Under the pieces are notes generated by a model. It had not been told where the DNA came from. It worked only from the letters and a program-made list of their open reading frames with translations, and ran no database searches. Positions 18,355-27,565 of a DNA stretch of 40,454 bases are shown here, in pieces; within the stretch, counting starts at the first letter, position 1; each line of letters opens with the position of its first letter. The stretch is from Phycisphaera mikurensis (lineage in GTDB: Bacteria; Planctomycetota; Phycisphaerae; WQYP01): positions 1 through 40,454 of the forward strand of contig DZDI01000010.1 in NCBI GenBank assembly GCA_022730455.1. Reading direction: 5' to 3'. The translations under genes and the position numbers were made by a program.

Positions 18355-20025
18355 ATGGCCAAACGTGATCTATCCATCTCGCTGGCCGCCAAATGCCAGT
18401 TATTATTTGGCTTTGCTGTCATCATTATCATTACCGGCGCGCTCATGGTGCCTTGGCTGCGGATGGAACAGCTAGCGAACCGTCAGCCGGTGTATGAGGC
18501 TGAGGTGCTCACATCGCTGGCGCTGAGGCAAATCCATCATACTGTGCCAAGGCCTCATCCGGCATCCACATCTTCAATGCCGCCCCGGTCGCTGACGCAA
18601 TCGGAGGCTTTCAAGCCGGCCGTCGTCATTCCACTTGTCCATCGGCACTCGGACGCGTATAAATCTCCCCCGGTTCTGGCCAGTGCCTTGGAGTATTTCC
18701 GGCATCATCCTCACCGCCGCCACTATGGTTTTGTGGGTCGAGGGGCCAATCACAAACCAGTTTACTATCAGGTAACCGGAATCTACGCTACCCAAAGCTG
18801 TCTTGAATGCCACCAGGCATGGCGGCATTTGTTCCCGCCGCGCAGCGTAAAGATACCTTCCGCGTCTATTCCCGCCGCTGCCATCCAACCACTTACCAAA
18901 GCCCTGGTCGCTGTTGTGCAGGCGAAAGTACCGATACAGCTTGATCAGGACCAGCTCCTGCTTAATCGTGTGGTCATTATCGTTTCCGGCTTGATTGGCG
19001 GGGCACTGGCTATCATTGTGTTTTACCTCATTACCACGCGGCTTATTCTTCAACCGGTCCGTGTCTTACGAAACACGGCTGAAAAAGTATCGCGGGGCGA
19101 CCTGAGCATCCGTTCCGCCATATCTACCGGCGACGAATTTGAACAGCTTGCCGACACTTTTAATAACATGCTGGGAACTCTCCAGGCCTCGCAGACTCAA
19201 CTCGAAGCAACCAATCGCAGTTTGGATACCCGCCTTGTTGAACTATCGCGCAGCAATGTCGATCTGAATCAGGCCAACAAGGTCAAGACCGATTTTCTCA
19301 CCAACGTTACCCACGAACTGCGCACACCCCTCAATGCCATTCTGGGTTTTGCCGATCTGCTCCTGACCAGTGAATCGATATCGGCCGACTCCAAACTCAA
19401 CCGCTATACTGAAAATATACAATCCAGCGCACGGCAACTGCTGGAACTGATCAATGATCTGCTGGACCTGGCCAAAATTGAGGCAGGCAAGATGGTTTTG
19501 CGCCCGCAGCGGTTGGTGGTCCCCGATATCTGTGAATCGCTCGTTAATTTCATGAAGCCGCTGTCCAGTAAAAAAAATCTGCACATGAGCCTCACCATTA
19601 ATGGAAATATTCCCATGGTGACCACTGACGCAGCGCGGCTGCAACAGATTTTATTCAATTTCCTTTCCAACAGCATTAAATTCACGCCCTCCGATGGCTC
19701 GGTTCTTGTGACGATTGAAATGGCGGACGTAGAAGTCCTAGCCATTTCCGTGACCGATACCGGGCCGGGCATCGCGCCCGAGCAGCAGGAATCCATATTT
19801 GAAAAATTTCAACAAATTGATGCGTCGGTGACCAAACAGCACAGCGGCACCGGGCTTGGTCTGGCCATCAGTCGGGAATTGGCCACCATGATGGGGTGCA
19901 AGATTACCTTGGTCAGCGCTGTGGGGCATGGGGCCACCTTTACGCTGCTGGTTCCCGTTGAATTTCCAAGTCGTCCGCCGGCAACGTCAGCCGATCCTCT
20001 GCTGCCGCCGCCGCCTTCATCTTGA
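18355..20025 (+). CDS. Membrane sensor histidine kinase with DUF3365/Tll0287-like periplasmic domain (CxxCH) and HAMP
   Basis: N-terminal TM, CLECH motif, second TM, HAMP, H-box FLTNVTHELRTPLNAILGFADLLL, N-box LFNFLSNSIKFTPSDG, G-boxes DTGPGIAPEQQESIFEKFQ / GTGLGLAISRELA. Confidence 0.92.
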   Translation: MAKRDLSISLAAKCQLLFGFAVIIIITGALMVPWLRMEQLANRQPVYEAEVLTSLALRQIHHTVPRPHPASTSSMPPRSLTQSEAFKPAVVIPLVHRHSDAYKSPPVLASALEYFRHHPHRRHYGFVGRGANHKPVYYQVTGIYATQSCLECHQAWRHLFPPRSVKIPSASIPAAAIQPLTKALVAVVQAKVPIQLDQDQLLLNRVVIIVSGLIGGALAIIVFYLITTRLILQPVRVLRNTAEKVSRGDLSIRSAISTGDEFEQLADTFNNMLGTLQASQTQLEATNRSLDTRLVELSRSNVDLNQANKVKTDFLTNVTHELRTPLNAILGFADLLLTSESISADSKLNRYTENIQSSARQLLELINDLLDLAKIEAGKMVLRPQRLVVPDICESLVNFMKPLSSKKNLHMSLTINGNIPMVTTDAARLQQILFNFLSNSIKFTPSDGSVLVTIEMADVEVLAISVTDTGPGIAPEQQESIFEKFQQIDASVTKQHSGTGLGLAISRELATMMGCKITLVSAVGHGATFTLLVPVEFPSRPPATSADPLLPPPPSS

Positions 20026-21214
20026 TGCGGTGCTGGAACCAGATGTGCATCAGAAATGCGATGCTCATCAGCACGGCCGACAGCGAACCCAATGCCCACT
20101 GGCTGCGAAAATGATCCCACACCGCGCCTCCCAATACGGAACCTGCCGCACCTCCCATGAAATAACTCGCCATGAATATCGTATTGACCCGACTGTTGTA
20201 TGAAGGAGGCAAAACGGAATATATGCGCGTTTGGTTCGATACCAACCCCGCTTGCACACCCAAATCCAGCAGGATCAGGCTGGCAATAAGACCGACCATA
20301 CTCTCGCCAAAAATGACCAGTACAATGGATGACAACCCTACGATGAATATCGACACACCCAATGTGTACGCTGGGCCTTTTTTATCGGCCAGGCGGCCAA
20401 CGATTGGCGCTGCCGCTGAACCGGTAATACCCACCAACCCCAAAATACCGGCCACCCATGGGCCGTCGTGGAAGGGCGGCCCCGCGAGCATAAACGCCAG
20501 CGTGCTCCAGAACACACTAAATACACAAAATAAAAACGCACCGGTTACACACGCTGCTTGAATAGTGGATTGACGCCGGAAAATACCCGGTAGCGATCGC
20601 AGTACCTGCCAATAATTTAGTTGAGTCGATCGGCCTGAATGCGGCAAATATTTTGCCACCGCTAAGGCTAGGAGAACCATGAGTACCGCAGCCGCAAAGA
20701 AGATGGCACGCCACCCCAGCCAGGTTCCCACAGCCCCTGAAAGTGCTCGGGACATCAATATGCCCGCGAATATGCCCGACATCACAATGCCGATCGTGCG
20801 CCCCCGTTTGTCTGGCGGGGCGATTTGTGCGGCAAAGGGTATCGACAACTGCGGAATAACGGTAAAAACGCCCAAAAGAAAGCTCAGAGCCGCTAAGATG
20901 AGGAGGTTGGGCGCCAAGCCCACGAGAACCAGCAAACCCGCGACAATGCCCAATTTAATCAAAATCAGCCAGCGGCGGTCAATCGTGTCGCCCAGCGGCA
21001 CAAAAAGCACGATGCCCAGCCCAAACCCCAACTGCGTCAGCGACGGTATGGAGCTTGCCGTGGTGATCGACACACCAAAATTGTGGGCAATGAGCGCCAG
21101 CAACGGCTGATTGTAATAAACGTTCATCACCGTAAAACACGATATCACCGCCAACAGCAGAGTAATTCGGTCGCGTCGCTTGTCGTCTATCTCATGGGTC
21201 AGGGCCTCAGACAA
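19940..21214 (-). CDS. MFS transporter
   Basis: 424 aa, 12-TM pattern; 'LLLAVISCFTVMNVYYNQPLLALIAHNFGVS', 'LGDTIDRRWLI'. Confidence 0.9.
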   Translation of the reverse strand: MSEALTHEIDDKRRDRITLLLAVISCFTVMNVYYNQPLLALIAHNFGVSITTASSIPSLTQLGFGLGIVLFVPLGDTIDRRWLILIKLGIVAGLLVLVGLAPNLLILAALSFLLGVFTVIPQLSIPFAAQIAPPDKRGRTIGIVMSGIFAGILMSRALSGAVGTWLGWRAIFFAAAVLMVLLALAVAKYLPHSGRSTQLNYWQVLRSLPGIFRRQSTIQAACVTGAFLFCVFSVFWSTLAFMLAGPPFHDGPWVAGILGLVGITGSAAAPIVGRLADKKGPAYTLGVSIFIVGLSSIVLVIFGESMVGLIASLILLDLGVQAGLVSNQTRIYSVLPPSYNSRVNTIFMASYFMGGAAGSVLGGAVWDHFRSQWALGSLSAVLMSIAFLMHIWFQHRIKMKAAAAAEDRLTLPADDLEIQREPAA

Positions 21215-21582
21215 AGTTTAGTTCCAAAAAACCTTCGCTACAGCTTGGCTGCCGATGCTCATACACGGGCAGGCTTAATTACGTATCATATTAGCTCGTT
21301 GCAAAAGGAACTTCTATATGCGGCGCCTTGCTCGCCGCCGACCGCTTTTTCTTAACCGAGCAAGGATTCGCCCATATATCAAACATCTTTCCGTTGGTGC
21401 CGTGGTACGCTTGCCGTCGTCCATGGCCACTGACTGAGATCACATCACGGTCGCCGGGGCGTTGACCACCTTGCGAATCTGGCTGGCCATCGACGCCACC
21501 GTATGTGCCTTCATCCTGTGAAATTCGCCAGATCAGCGCGGGGCCGTTTTACGCCCTCCGCATCATCCCTTATTGTAAATGG

Positions 21583-22596
21583 ATGATGAAACCGGCGGCG
21601 GACAGCCAAGAGTTACTTTTTGACGCCCAACAGGTTGTGCGATCCGAAGCGGACGCCCTCCTGCAACTCGGTGCGCGGCTTGACGATGCGGTGCCGCAGG
21701 CTATCGAGTTAATTCTTACGCATACCGGCCCGGAGTTACCCGGTCTGCTGGTGGTAACTGGAATTGGAAAATCCGGTCTGGCGGGGCAGCGGATCAGTGC
21801 CAGTTTTGCCAGCACCGGAACGCCATCTCATTTTCTGCACCCCGTAGAAGCTTTGCACGGCGATTTGGGACGGGTGCGTCGTGGCGACGTGATGTTGATG
21901 CTTTCTTATGGCGGCGAGACCGAGGAGTTGCTCCGGCTTACAGATTCGGTCAAGCGGAGTGCCGTAGCGACCATTGCGATAACATCCAGCAGAAAAAGCT
22001 CTATCGGGCGCCTTACCGATATCACTATTGAACTCGGTATTGTTGACGAAGCGTGCCCGTTGCGGCTCGCACCCACCACCAGCATTGCCTGTATGAATGC
22101 GGTAGCCGATGCGCTGGTGCTGGGCGTCATGGCGCGGCGAAATTTTTCGGCGGCTGATTTTGCAGCCTTTCATCCTGCTGGTTCGCTGGGCCGTAAGTTG
22201 ATGCGCGTATCGGAGGTGATGAGCTTCCGGGCTGGAGAAAATCTGGTAGTGGTGGATGACAGGCAGACGCTGCGGGAGGCGCTGGTGACAGAACATTCTG
22301 CGGGGCGCCGGGCAGGAGCTTTAATCATTGTTAATGCGCAGGGGCAATTAGCGGGCATTCTTACCGATGCCGATATTAGACGGCGTATCGCCGAGCAGGA
22401 AACCATCCTGAACGTGCCTGTGGGAACATTTATGACACGCAACCCCAAGTGTATTCAACCAGATCGCCTCGCCAGCGAGGCTTTGGAATTGATGAACCGA
22501 CATCGGATCGATGAATTACCTGTGGTGGACCCATCGGCTCGGCCGGTCGGTATGATTGATGTGCAGGATTTGGTCAGTTCGCGAATCGTGGACTGA
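21583..22596 (+). CDS. kdsD: KpsF/GutQ family arabinose-5-phosphate isomerase (SIS + 2 CBS)
   Basis: VVTGIGKSGLAGQRISASFASTGTPSHFLHPVEALHGDLG; CBS-like tail; followed by kdsC. Confidence 0.93.
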   Translation: MMKPAADSQELLFDAQQVVRSEADALLQLGARLDDAVPQAIELILTHTGPELPGLLVVTGIGKSGLAGQRISASFASTGTPSHFLHPVEALHGDLGRVRRGDVMLMLSYGGETEELLRLTDSVKRSAVATIAITSSRKSSIGRLTDITIELGIVDEACPLRLAPTTSIACMNAVADALVLGVMARRNFSAADFAAFHPAGSLGRKLMRVSEVMSFRAGENLVVVDDRQTLREALVTEHSAGRRAGALIIVNAQGQLAGILTDADIRRRIAEQETILNVPVGTFMTRNPKCIQPDRLASEALELMNRHRIDELPVVDPSARPVGMIDVQDLVSSRIVD

Positions 22597-22632
22597 TTTA
22601 TTTAGTCAGATGGAAATGGAGTCAGATTTAAT

Positions 22633-23169
22633 ATGAATGAATTGGCACGACCAAGTTATGAACTCCTCACCCCCGAGGTGCAGTTGCTCATCCTTGATGT
22701 TGACGGTGTATTGACGGACGGCGGAATTATCCGTGACGATAGCGGGCAGCAGATCAAACGCTTTCACGTGCGCGACGGCTCGGGGATTGTCATCTGGCGG
22801 CGTTTGAACCGGCAAGTTGCCATCATTACCGGCAAGGAAAGTCTGGTGGTACAGCACCGGGCGGAGGAACTCGGCATCCAGTACGTATACCAAAATGTAG
22901 CCAATAAGCTGGAGATATTTGACGACCTGCTGCAACAGTTGGGTTTTGACGCCCAGCAGGTGGCCTATATCGGGGATGACCTGCCGGATTTACCCGTCAT
23001 GCGCCGTTGCGGCGTGCCCATCGCCGTGGCCGACGCCGTTGAAGAAGTCAAAGCTGAAGCCCGTTACGTTACCCGCTTTGCCGGTGGGCATGGGGCCGTG
23101 CGCGATGCCATCGAGTGGTTATGTAAATCGATGAATTTGTGGGAACAAGCACTGACCCGCTACCGCTGA
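22633..23169 (+). CDS. kdsC: 3-deoxy-D-manno-octulosonate 8-phosphate phosphatase (HAD family)
   Basis: LLILDVDGVLTDGGI...FHVRDGSGIVIWRR...ITGKES...YIGDDLPDLPVMRRCG. Confidence 0.93.
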   Translation: MNELARPSYELLTPEVQLLILDVDGVLTDGGIIRDDSGQQIKRFHVRDGSGIVIWRRLNRQVAIITGKESLVVQHRAEELGIQYVYQNVANKLEIFDDLLQQLGFDAQQVAYIGDDLPDLPVMRRCGVPIAVADAVEEVKAEARYVTRFAGGHGAVRDAIEWLCKSMNLWEQALTRYR

Positions 23170-23216
23170 TATGCATCGATCCGTGGGAATATATGGTTTT
23201 GGGATGATTGCGCCGC

Positions 23217-26200
23217 ATGCTCGTTAGACGCTTGCTTATCTATATTGTCAGCCTCGCTTTGGTGGTGGGGGTGTTTCAATGGGTTAGAACGCGGTTTTTC
23301 GTTTCGCCCATGACATCGGGCGGCCGCCGTTTGAAACCCGTCGCGATTCCATCCGGGACCGGAGGTTCCAACCTGGTCATCGTGGATCGATCCAACACCG
23401 GGCAATTGCTGTATGTATTAAGGTTTCGCCGCGCCATCCCTAAAGGCCGCGGCCAATATCATCTCATCAGGCCGCGGATGAAGTTTTACAGCGGCAAGAA
23501 TAACGCCGTGCTGGTGACCAGCGATTATGGTGATGTTTCCGTCGATCAACTCGGCGGCCCGCTTTCCAATCAAGTCTATCCGCGGAAAGGCCGTCTTTTT
23601 GGCCACGTAAAAATAACGCTTGGACCGGTGAAGAGTTTTGTAAAAGGTGCCGTTCATCGGCAAAAAGGGCAGTACCGCATCACACTGAGCCGACCCATTG
23701 ATTTCAATTATCAGCAGGGCCTCCTCACCAGCCGCGGCCAAGTGCTCGTACGGGGGGATCGGCTGGTATTTTCCGGTCGCCGATTAACCTGTGAACTCAA
23801 TATCGCCCAGAAAAAACTCGATTATTTACAAATTGCCCACGGCGATTATTTAACCATTAAGGATATCAATGCGGCCGCGGCCAATGGGTCGTCCGCCGTC
23901 AAGCCGCATGTCAGACCAAAACCATCCCCTAGTTTGCATGATACGCATGCTTCGCCAACCGCGCGGCCGGGCCAATCAGGCCATCAACCGCCACCCCCGG
24001 TACCATCTTTGCCCGCAACGCCGCGACCGCCGGTTATGGCAGCCAAACCACCTTGGGCAGGAACGGTCTACGGGCTGGTGTTTACCGAACAAGTTCGTGT
24101 GAACATCGGGGTTGAGCAACTCGCGGCTCATCGATTGCGACTCTATTTTTCATCGGCCCGCCGCCTTCGTGGAAATGCCGCAGACAATGCCAAGGCGTCA
24201 TCAGTCCAAACGGCGGCCGCGGCTGTGCCAACGCAGCCGTCGCCACCAGCTTCGCATTCGTCCACCACACCGGCCTCCGCATCACCGCCTGGTAAGCGGA
24301 CGGTCAAAGAGCAAAACTTAGTGGTGCACTGGAAGGGGCCTTTGGTACTGCGTCCTGTTCGATCACGTCGTGTGAATTTGCTCAATCCGCAGGATGTTAT
24401 CCTCCAGGCGTTTGGCCGCAGCCATGCCCCGGTCGTCATGCATGACGGCGCAGCGCGTGTGGGCTACGCCAGCATGGTGCGTTATCACGTGGCCACCCGC
24501 CGTCTGCGGATGGACGCGACGGGACTGGCGCCGGCGAAATTTGTTGATGCCCAGTTGGGCACTGTGACGTGCCGGAAATTGCTCTACCGGGCTAATTCCG
24601 ACCGCATTGTCCTGACAGGTCCGGGGCAGGCGATATATCGCGGGAAAAAGTCAATTAAAAATCAATGGAATGGTACGTGGCAGAAGCGCATGCAACTCAC
24701 CATGGCGCGATCCACCGGGGGCAAGTCGCAAATTAAGTCACTTCGCCTTTCAGGCCAATCCACTTTTTATAATGCCCTGTTCAAGATAAGGGCACAGACG
24801 ATGCACGCGCTATTTGCTGCCGCATCCAAGGGTAACACCGTGCTGCGCCAGTTTACGGCTCATGGGCATGTGCACCTGCAGTCTTCCGTCGGCCCACCGT
24901 CGGCTAAGTCTCGGCGCTATGATACGCTTGATGCCAATTCGCTTCTGCTATCGACGATCGTCAACCAGCAAACCCACACCCGTCAGCCTTCAAGCCTTTA
25001 TGCCGCCGGTGCGGTCAATGTCGTCTTTTATCAAACAGGTAAGGCGCTAACGTCCGGGATGAATACGGGTGCCCAACCGTCGGCGTCGGCCGTGGGTGCT
25101 TCGCATCGATTATACCACCTGCGGGCTCAATACCTCCGCGCGGCCATTGAAAAGTCCTCTCATTCGACTTCCCCCGGTGCCAAGGCGTCGCCAACGCAGA
25201 TTTTATCGAGCGGCCGATTCACCGTTGGCGGATTTCATGCCTGGCGGCATGTGTCGCTCACTATCTCAGGTGGGGCGCAGCGGATTCAAGCAACCTGCTC
25301 TGATCTGCGCGGTAACCGCGATACCAAACTCGCCACGCTGACAGGTAATTCTGCCGCCAAGACCCCCGCCCGCATCATGGAATCCGATAATTGGATATCC
25401 AGTGAGAAAATTCAACTCAATGGTGCCAGCCAAGACCTCAATATCCCCGGTGCTGGGCAGTTGTATCTCACCAGCGGTGGGCGGCGCCGCAAGCCGACAC
25501 ATTTGATGCTCAGTTGGAATGGGCGAATGTACTTTCGCAACCAACTGGGCGTAGCCACCTTTTTTTCGCACGTAGTCGCCAGGTTGGTGGGCCAACCGCG
25601 GCGCAAGAGCCGTCTGTCGGCACCGGTCTTGAGGGTCGTGCTGGCCGGACGGAAAAAGGGGCGATTGCATGTGAGCGAAATTTACGCCTTCACTACCGGC
25701 AAGGGGCAACACGTGCAGGCCGAGGATGCGAGTTACAATTCGGCCAAGCTTATCGATACCCGCCTGTATATTAAGTGTCACCGGCTGCGTTACAACGCCG
25801 AAAAACAACATCTTCTGGTGGCGGGCAAGGGCCGGCTCTCATTAGAAAATTATCGCCGAACGCCGGCGCCGACCGGTCGACACCAACCTGCTCGTCGCGG
25901 GCAGTCCGCATTTGCCTGGCAAAAAGCCCTTGATTATCGCGCGGCTACCGGCCGTCTGATGCTCTCCGGCGGCGTCAGGCTGGTGTATCGGCCCATGCAG
26001 CCATTTGTGCTTTCGCGCAGCATTGCGGGAGCCTATACCGGGCCGAATAAGGGTTTGATTCTGCTTGACGCGTCGAAGCTGATCGCTCAACTGCTGCGGG
26101 CCGGGAAAACACCTTCCGGTGGCGTAGCTTTGGGTATGGGCGGCCCGGCGAAGCTCAAGTCGGTGCACGCATACCATGCGGCTCTGGAGTTGTCAGGTGC

Positions 26201-26402
26201 CCGATTAACAGCCGATGCACTTGCGTTTGATGCGCAGCGGCAGATAGCCAAGGCGTACAGCGCTGCGGGTCGTGACGCGCGCATCACCACCCCCGATGGC
26301 AAAATCAATGCCGCCGCGCGTGAAATTATCTGGCGGCTGGGTAAATCGTCGCAGAGCGCCATCACCTTGATCCAGCCGCGTGCCAGTGGCTCCGTGCCAT
26401 AG
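23217..26402 (+). CDS. LptC/LptA (OstA)-like LPS export protein, unusually large
   Basis: ~1060 aa; single N-terminal TM (LLIYIVSLALVVGVFQWV); beta-rich OstA/LptC-like pattern (GDYGDVSVDQLGG..., LTSRGQVLVRGDRLVFSGRRLTCELN); Pro/Ser-rich linkers; directly downstream of kdsD-kdsC. Confidence 0.65.
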   Translation: MLVRRLLIYIVSLALVVGVFQWVRTRFFVSPMTSGGRRLKPVAIPSGTGGSNLVIVDRSNTGQLLYVLRFRRAIPKGRGQYHLIRPRMKFYSGKNNAVLVTSDYGDVSVDQLGGPLSNQVYPRKGRLFGHVKITLGPVKSFVKGAVHRQKGQYRITLSRPIDFNYQQGLLTSRGQVLVRGDRLVFSGRRLTCELNIAQKKLDYLQIAHGDYLTIKDINAAAANGSSAVKPHVRPKPSPSLHDTHASPTARPGQSGHQPPPPVPSLPATPRPPVMAAKPPWAGTVYGLVFTEQVRVNIGVEQLAAHRLRLYFSSARRLRGNAADNAKASSVQTAAAAVPTQPSPPASHSSTTPASASPPGKRTVKEQNLVVHWKGPLVLRPVRSRRVNLLNPQDVILQAFGRSHAPVVMHDGAARVGYASMVRYHVATRRLRMDATGLAPAKFVDAQLGTVTCRKLLYRANSDRIVLTGPGQAIYRGKKSIKNQWNGTWQKRMQLTMARSTGGKSQIKSLRLSGQSTFYNALFKIRAQTMHALFAAASKGNTVLRQFTAHGHVHLQSSVGPPSAKSRRYDTLDANSLLLSTIVNQQTHTRQPSSLYAAGAVNVVFYQTGKALTSGMNTGAQPSASAVGASHRLYHLRAQYLRAAIEKSSHSTSPGAKASPTQILSSGRFTVGGFHAWRHVSLTISGGAQRIQATCSDLRGNRDTKLATLTGNSAAKTPARIMESDNWISSEKIQLNGASQDLNIPGAGQLYLTSGGRRRKPTHLMLSWNGRMYFRNQLGVATFFSHVVARLVGQPRRKSRLSAPVLRVVLAGRKKGRLHVSEIYAFTTGKGQHVQAEDASYNSAKLIDTRLYIKCHRLRYNAEKQHLLVAGKGRLSLENYRRTPAPTGRHQPARRGQSAFAWQKALDYRAATGRLMLSGGVRLVYRPMQPFVLSRSIAGAYTGPNKGLILLDASKLIAQLLRAGKTPSGGVALGMGGPAKLKSVHAYHAALELSGARLTADALAFDAQRQIAKAYSAAGRDARITTPDGKINAAAREIIWRLGKSSQSAITLIQPRASGSVP

Positions 26403-26539
26403 GAGCCTGTCCAAGTAATAGCAGAGCTGCGATGTGCCGGAAACGCTCAGCTGCAAGGCGTCGGGCCGACGGCGACTCTGGTGAGGATGAGTCCGAGAAC
26501 GCCGCCGACGGGGTGTTTGCGGCTTACCCTTCGGGCAGC
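26401..26539 (+). repeat. Dispersed repeat, copy D (long architecture)
   Basis: AGGAGCCTGTCCAAGTAATAGCAGAGCTGCGATGTGCCGGAAACGC...GGCGACTCTGGTGAGGATGAGTCCGAGAACGCCGCCGACGGGGTGTTTGCGGC; starts inside the stop codon of the upstream gene. Confidence 0.85.
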
Positions 26540-26632
26540 ATGTCTTTCGTCCGGTACCGCGCTGGCGGGCATGGCCATCATGGCCCGGTCGATAAACCAA
26601 ATGAGCCTTTGGCCAGTTGCCTGATGTAATAA

Positions 26633-27193
26633 TTAAATAATAAATATGGCCGCCGCAATGACGGTTGTCCACAGCCCGTTTTTATCCCCTTCAGCCGTCT
26701 GCACGATGTTGCGTGCACGCACGGTATAACCGCTCATGCGGTAGATTTCTTTGCGCTCGTCGTAATTTTTAGCCGGGTCAAACTCAATGCCCAGATTGGT
26801 CGCCAGCATGGTAACGGCCGCATCATCCACTTCATCTCGCAGGCGTTCTTCGGTCAGGCCGTACCCTTCGTGATGGCTGATGTAACCGTACTGGTCCTTA
26901 ATCGCCTTGGCCACCGCCACCCCAGCCCCGATGAGTCGGTTCGGCTCATTGGATGCAATCTCACTGATAACGCCATAGGCTACCTGGCCGGGACTTAAAT
27001 AACTGATTCCCTCCCGCGCATTGATGAATTTACAGCGGGCCGGCACGATTCCCGATACCTTGACGAGATTGAATTTTTGAATGCCGGCGTTTCGATACGC
27101 CAACTCCAGCGATTGCGCCCGGAACCGATGTCGTCCGGAACCGCGCGTCAAAAAAAGCTTGCTGGGTATTTGAGGTAGATGCTCTGAAGCCAT
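26633..27193 (-). CDS. Pyruvoyl-dependent arginine decarboxylase family protein
   Basis: PvlArgDC-like: LFLTRGSG...ELAYRNAGIQKFNLVKVSGIVP...PGQVAYGVISEIASNEPNRLIGAGVAVA...GYISHHEGYG...AEGDKNGLWTTVIAAAIF. Confidence 0.88.
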   Translation of the reverse strand: MASEHLPQIPSKLFLTRGSGRHRFRAQSLELAYRNAGIQKFNLVKVSGIVPARCKFINAREGISYLSPGQVAYGVISEIASNEPNRLIGAGVAVAKAIKDQYGYISHHEGYGLTEERLRDEVDDAAVTMLATNLGIEFDPAKNYDERKEIYRMSGYTVRARNIVQTAEGDKNGLWTTVIAAAIFII

Positions 27194-27565
27194 GCTATTT
27201 CCCGATGTCCATCTCGATCTTCCGCGATTTATAACCGCGACTCGGAAAAATTAAAATCGGTTTGGCCACGACGGCACGCCTTTCGCCCTGATGGCGAGCG
27301 CGCCATAGCAAAGCGAGTCTCCCCATATATGCAATCAATAAGGCGCGATCCATGGCTCTGGTCGTAGCCCGCCGATGGGTCAGGGACGTGGTTGTACCAC
27401 AGCGCAAAGGCGAAAATCCGCCTCACTGGCACCCTTTGAGTTGCAGAGATTTGAAAAAGCCTTATTTTATTGGGCTGTTGAATGTCCGAGTTTGGATCCG
27501 TCCCCGGCGGCGGAACGCCGGACGAGCTCGGTCAACTGCGTCCGCCATGTATAAGGAGAAGCTTC

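Noticed and set aside
26445-26510. Hammerhead-ribozyme-like string GGATGAGTCCGAGAAC inside the repeat
   Set aside because: Resembles part of CUGAUGAGUCC...GAAAC but lacks the CU of the core and a stem II between the conserved boxes; a covariance-model search (Infernal against Rfam hammerhead models) would be needed, and I expect it to fail.
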